Shown here one piece after another: positions 60,386 through 64,000 of a stretch of 64,000 nucleotides of DNA; within the stretch, counting starts at the first letter, position 1, and each line of letters opens with the position of its first letter. This DNA comes from an uncultured Chitinophaga sp. (GTDB lineage: Bacteria; Bacteroidota; Bacteroidia; Chitinophagales; Chitinophagaceae). Under the pieces are notes generated by a model. It ran no database searches. It was not told the origin of the DNA and saw only the letters and a program-made list of their open reading frames with translations. A program made the translations under genes and the position numbers. The DNA is taken from NCBI RefSeq assembly GCF_937898475.1, contig NZ_CALEJS010000012.1, forward strand, positions 1-64,000. The letters are read 5' to 3'.

Positions 60386-63073
60386 TTATCTGATCTCAAA
60401 GCGGTATTTACCGGCGCTTACTTCAAAAGGTTTGCTGCTGTTTACTAGCATCTTATCCTGTCCATAGACCTGCTTTCCCTGCGCTATACTAAATCGGATG
60501 GAAGCTGTGGCCCCTGCAGGTACTGTTACCGTATATACAATAGTTTCGCCTGTCCTTTCCCACGCGGAAACGATATTGCCGTAAGGACTTTTATGCGAGG
60601 ATGTATAGCTGTTAAGCCCAGCCACAAAATGCGGCTCCAGCAAAATATGACGAAAGCCCGGGGCTTTTTCATCCGGCCTGATGCCGCCAATACCCTTGTA
60701 CAGCCACGCGCCTATTTCGCCGAACATAATATGATTGCGGGAGATGTCTGACTTGGCATCAATGGGCCAGTTCTCATATAAAGTGGTAGCGCCGTTCACG
60801 ATCCACCATCCCCAGGAAGGAAAGGTTTCCTGGCTGGCTACCTTGTAGGCCACGTCTGCATAGCCGTTCTCGCTGAGTGCATTGAGTATGGCTTTGGTAC
60901 CCAGCAGGCCCACATCAAGATGGAAGCTGTCCTGTTCTACCCGGCGGGCCAGGTTAGCAGCCACCTTTGCCTTTAATGCATCCGGTGTTACACCCCAGTA
61001 CAATGGTACGCTAAGTTCTGTTTGCACGCCTTTGCCATAGATGCCGGTAGTGGAATCCAGGTATTTGGTATTGATAGCCTGTCTGATCTTTTCAGCGAGG
61101 GCGGTATACTTTTGCTGATCTTCACGATGACCCAGTATACCTGCTGCTTTGGAAAGGATGCGTACATCCGTGAAATAATATACGGAAGAGGTCAGCTCTA
61201 CAGGCGTGGCAGATCTTACCGGTACCCAGTCGCCCAGTCCCCAGGTGGTGAGCCCGTTAGGGCTTATTTCCGTAATGTGATCTACGTAGCGTTTGATGTT
61301 ATTGTAACACCTGCCCAGCAGGCAGGTATCGCCATAAAAGAGGTAGATATTCCAGGGAATGATGGCTATGGTGCTGGTCCAGTCAGGGCCGTTGCCCCAT
61401 TCATATCCCCAGCCGCCCGTAGGTATAATGGAAGGCAATACGCCGTTGGGTTGTTGTTCATCCTGGTGGTCGGCCAACCATTTTTCATATACCGTAATGC
61501 CATCAAAATTATAAAGCCCTGTTTCTATGGCAATATGTGCATCGCCGGTCCAGCCGTTCTTTTCTCTTTGCGGACAATCAGTAGGATAGCCGAAGAGATT
61601 TGAGAGATAAGAATTATTGGTGGCTTCCCAAAGCTGGTTGATCATGGGGTTGGAGGTATGAATATGGCCCACCGGCGGCACATTGCTGTGCATGAAATGC
61701 CCGCTGAGACTTTCCCTGGTCAGCTCAACCGGCTGGCTGCTGGTAACCTCCACATACTGAAAGCCTTTATAGTTAAAGCGCGGCATAAAAGATTCGCGGC
61801 CTTTACCACTAAGGATGAAGATGTCTGTCTGGAAAGGATCTTTGTCATCCCTGGGGCGGTAATGCACATCAATATTGGATTGGTCTGCATGGCCGTCTGC
61901 CGTTAATTGCTCGGCATGCTTCAGGCGTAAAACAGTACCCGCTGGGCCACTCACCCTGATACTGCTAATGCCCGCAATGTTCCTGCCCAGGTCAAACACG
62001 TAGGTGGTGTCATTAAGCTTGGTGAGTGTTTTTGCAGGGATCTCCTCCGCCAGTTCAATAGGGCGGAGAGCCTGCGCTACGATGTTAGTGGAAGGAGCCG
62101 CGCGGAAGATCACCTCCTTCCAGGCAGTATCGCTGAATGCAACCGTGTTCCATCCGGCCTGTTCCTTACGGGCATCGTAATGTTCTGCAGTGTAAATACT
62201 GTTGAAAATCACAGGGCCAAGGGATGTTTTCCAGTCTTTACCGGAGCTGATCGTTTCTACGGAGCCATCCTCATACGTAATGCGCAGATCCAGGCAGAAG
62301 GCCGGCCTGTTGCGCCAGGGAGCCTCATGGAAATTCCATACGGCGGTAGACTGATGGTTGTACCAGCCATTGCCCAGCATAACGCCAATGGCGTTCTTAC
62401 CGGCTTTCAGCTGCGGCGTTACATCGTAAGTAACATACAGCGTGCGGCGGTCAAAGCGGGTAAACATAGGATCAAGACGATGGTTGCCAATGCGCTCGCC
62501 ATTAAGGTATAGTTCATATAAACCGGCAACAGCTATATAAGCGCGGGCAGACCGTACCTTCTTTCCGGTTTCAAACACTTTTCTGAACAGGGGAGCCGGT
62601 TTTAGCGCTACATCATTGTTATCACTGATCCAGGCGCCTTTCCAGTTCTTCATGTCCATCATGCCCGTCTCAAAGCTGGCTGGCTGCGGGCTGAGACTTC
62701 TTTTCCCGTCCTTATCCCATACGGCTATCTTCCAGTAGTAGCGGGTAAAGGGCTGTAAGGCCCTGCCTGCGTACACGGCCAGGCGGGTATTGCCGCTGAT
62801 GCGGGGGGAGGTCCACACATTTCCCTGTTCTACTGCCTGCGGGTCTGTGGATACAAAAAGCTGGTAAGCCGATTGCGTTGCGGCCGGGCGTTCATCTTCC
62901 AGGCGCCAGCTAAAGCGTGGCCGGGCCGCATCAATGCCTACAGGGTCTGGCAGGTATTCGCATTGTAATCCGGCAGGGACGCAACTGCCCTGGCTGTAGG
63001 TATCGGGGAGCAGAAAGAATAGACCAGCTATGCAGCAGATGCAGTTAAGAAAATGTGTATGGCGCCTTTTCAT
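60386..63073 (-). CDS. Alpha-L-rhamnosidase, GH78
   Basis: An 895-residue secreted glycosidase that removes terminal alpha-L-rhamnose. ATG 63073 begins MKRRHTHFLN, then a signal peptide ending near YSQG. In-frame codons back to 63241 are not supported. The N-terminal fibronectin-like and beta-sandwich domains (YLPDPVGIDAARPRFSWRLE, YDVTPQLKAGKNAIGVMLG) precede the (alpha/alpha)6 catalytic domain. That contains the key motif TDCPQREKNGWTGDAHIAIE (DCPQRE-x-x-GW-x-GDA), with the catalytic acid Glu. Other Glu/Trp-rich motifs are WADHQ-type PNGVLPSIIPTGGWGYEW and INGATTLYENWPIDAK. The C-terminal beta-sandwich is IVYTVTVPAGATASIRFSIA. Confidence 0.95.
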   Translation of the reverse strand: MKRRHTHFLNCICCIAGLFFLLPDTYSQGSCVPAGLQCEYLPDPVGIDAARPRFSWRLEDERPAATQSAYQLFVSTDPQAVEQGNVWTSPRISGNTRLAVYAGRALQPFTRYYWKIAVWDKDGKRSLSPQPASFETGMMDMKNWKGAWISDNNDVALKPAPLFRKVFETGKKVRSARAYIAVAGLYELYLNGERIGNHRLDPMFTRFDRRTLYVTYDVTPQLKAGKNAIGVMLGNGWYNHQSTAVWNFHEAPWRNRPAFCLDLRITYEDGSVETISSGKDWKTSLGPVIFNSIYTAEHYDARKEQAGWNTVAFSDTAWKEVIFRAAPSTNIVAQALRPIELAEEIPAKTLTKLNDTTYVFDLGRNIAGISSIRVSGPAGTVLRLKHAEQLTADGHADQSNIDVHYRPRDDKDPFQTDIFILSGKGRESFMPRFNYKGFQYVEVTSSQPVELTRESLSGHFMHSNVPPVGHIHTSNPMINQLWEATNNSYLSNLFGYPTDCPQREKNGWTGDAHIAIETGLYNFDGITVYEKWLADHQDEQQPNGVLPSIIPTGGWGYEWGNGPDWTSTIAIIPWNIYLFYGDTCLLGRCYNNIKRYVDHITEISPNGLTTWGLGDWVPVRSATPVELTSSVYYFTDVRILSKAAGILGHREDQQKYTALAEKIRQAINTKYLDSTTGIYGKGVQTELSVPLYWGVTPDALKAKVAANLARRVEQDSFHLDVGLLGTKAILNALSENGYADVAYKVASQETFPSWGWWIVNGATTLYENWPIDAKSDISRNHIMFGEIGAWLYKGIGGIRPDEKAPGFRHILLEPHFVAGLNSYTSSHKSPYGNIVSAWERTGETIVYTVTVPAGATASIRFSIAQGKQVYGQDKMLVNSSKPFEVSAGKYRFEIR

Positions 63074-63431
63074 GCTAATTTGTTGACTATCTGTTGAATA
63101 TTTGTGTTCCGGTTTAAGGGGCATCAAAATAACCAAAATGCGGGTACCCTGCAACCCATAGTGTCCTGCTGACAGCATTTGTTGTCGCAAGCGCCCCCTC
63201 ACAATGTCGTAATTGCAACCCGGCGAACCAAAAGCATCCACTTACATTTGCAGTAATGAAAGGGTGAACCGGCAACAGGTAAGCAGATACAGGCAACCTG
63301 GTTTACTGATTTTCTGCTTATCATGTTAAAAGGAAGTGTATGCAGTTATTTGCGTTTTCTTATATTTGCATCCTCCATGTAACACCGCTCCCAGTCATAT
63401 CGTTTCACTAAACATTCAAAATCTTACCACC
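63074..63431. other. Intergenic region between GH78 and VOC genes
   Basis: About 360 bases without a convincing gene; 60-codon minus-strand frames here lack protein-like pattern. The stretch at 63165-63225 (CCTGCTGACAGCATTTGTTG and neighbouring GTCGTAATTGCAACCCGGCG) may be a repeat, but I cannot test it. The VOC promoter element is listed separately. Confidence 0.35.
63361..63368 (+). promoter_or_regulatory. Candidate -7 promoter element of the VOC gene
   Basis: TATATTTG fits TAnnTTTG, 63 bases before the ATG at 63432. A TTTG lies only 8 bases upstream, so the -33 element is not at the usual 19. Confidence 0.45.
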
Positions 63432-63860
63432 ATGGCCTCAATCAATCCATATTTAACATTCAAGGGTAATTGCGAAGAAGCTTTTGAGTTCTACAAGTCT
63501 GTGTTCGGCGGAGAATTTGCAATGAAGTCCCGTTTTGGTGAAATGCCTTCAGAGCAAAGCTGCAGCGAATCAGAAGCCAACCTGATCATGCATGTGGCAT
63601 TGCCTATCGGAACAAACACGATACTGATGGGAAGCGATCAGCCGGATGGATATGGGCCATTCAATGCCGGTAATAATTTCAGCATCGCCGTATCTCCCGA
63701 CAGCGAGGAACAGGCCGCTCAATTTTTTAACGGTCTTTCCAGCGGCGGAGAAGTGATCGTGCCTATGGACAAGACTTTCTGGGGCGCTTTCTTTGGTATG
63801 GTGAAGGATAAATACGGTGTTCAGTGGATGGTTAACTACCAGTTAGAGCAACCGAAATAA
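63432..63860 (+). CDS. VOC-fold protein, PhnB-like (glyoxalase/3-demethylubiquinone methyltransferase type)
   Basis: A 142-residue cytosolic protein. It begins MASINPYLTFKGNCEEAFEF, the standard start of PhnB-like VOC proteins (YLxFxGNCEEAFxFYKSxFGGE). It continues with ANLIMHVALPIGTNTILMGS, NNFSIAVSPDSEEQAAQFFN and DKTFWGAFFGMVKDKYGVQW. PhnB-like proteins lack a clear enzymatic assignment. ATG 63432 has an ACCACC context; in-frame codons upstream to 63336 are not supported by homology. Confidence 0.93.
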   Translation: MASINPYLTFKGNCEEAFEFYKSVFGGEFAMKSRFGEMPSEQSCSESEANLIMHVALPIGTNTILMGSDQPDGYGPFNAGNNFSIAVSPDSEEQAAQFFNGLSSGGEVIVPMDKTFWGAFFGMVKDKYGVQWMVNYQLEQPK

Positions 63861-64000
63861 GACAATGGCCTGACCAGCTTCAGATAACTGCAGCACCTGT
63901 AGCATACTGTCCCGCAACAACCCGTTCTGTTGCCGGGTGATTATACCATATTACGTGTATGTCCCCCGACACCCAACAACAAGTCCGTTCATTCTATTAT

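Noticed and set aside
63114..63296. A 60-codon minus-strand frame upstream of the rhamnosidase
   Set aside because: It lies in the leader, has no family pattern, and the DNA may be repeat-derived.

Overview
This window looks like a chromosomal segment of a Bacteroidota bacterium of the Chitinophaga type (family Chitinophagaceae). The signs are: a SusC/SusD pair controlled by an ECF sigma factor and FecR; several TonB-dependent receptors; many secreted glycoside hydrolases; DUF5686, LytTR and Gfo/Idh/MocA proteins; lipoproteins; and Bacteroidota-type promoters (TTTG-N19-TAnnTTTG). This is inferred from gene content only. I saw no rRNA, tRNA or CRISPR array.

Layout. 1-1387 is the N-terminal condensation domain of an NRPS that runs off the left edge. 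2056-10407 holds an uncharacterised lipoprotein, a DUF5686 outer-membrane protein, an M1 peptidase, a GH29 alpha-L-fucosidase and an alkaline-phosphatase-like protein. 10508-19969 holds pirin, a membrane protein, a YahK-type alcohol dehydrogenase, a TonB receptor, a LOG protein and a GH92 mannosidase. It is interrupted by two gene graveyards (11375-12282 and 16589-17136). 20747-24837 starts at a consensus promoter and reads through a conserved small protein, a membrane protein, a NarL-type two-component pair and a ClyA/HBL-like alpha-helical pore-forming toxin; a Rof-like gene faces it. 24879-29388 is an outer-membrane barrel protein with a LytTR/LytS two-component pair.

32392-42674 (minus strand) is a polysaccharide utilization locus in order: ECF sigma, FecR, SusC with STN domain, SusD, PKD lipoprotein, DUF5009 acyltransferase, GH109-like oxidoreductase. 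The sigma/anti-sigma pair senses substrate through the STN domain of SusC. SusCD imports the glycan, and the GH109 and acyltransferase genes point to an N-acetylgalactosamine/amino-sugar substrate. Further right are a patatin, an Rnk-type factor, a chimeric pseudogene, a carboxylesterase, CsaA, a DPP-IV-like peptidase, a beta-propeller protein, an aminotransferase, YihY/BrkB, a second Gfo/Idh/MocA protein, YiaA, a palindromic repeat element, a sialate O-acetylesterase, a YciI protein, a GH78 rhamnosidase and a VOC protein.

Most notable: (i) a 47-residue orphan peptide gene at 53771-53914 with a Bacteroidota class I lanthipeptide-type leader and a Ser/Thr/Cys-containing tail; (ii) about 41 kb away, a decayed lantibiotic dehydratase (LanB) N-terminus at 11871-12162 next to a Cys-rich peptide reading frame, apparently a fossil lanthipeptide cluster; (iii) the HBL/ClyA-like toxin behind a two-component system.
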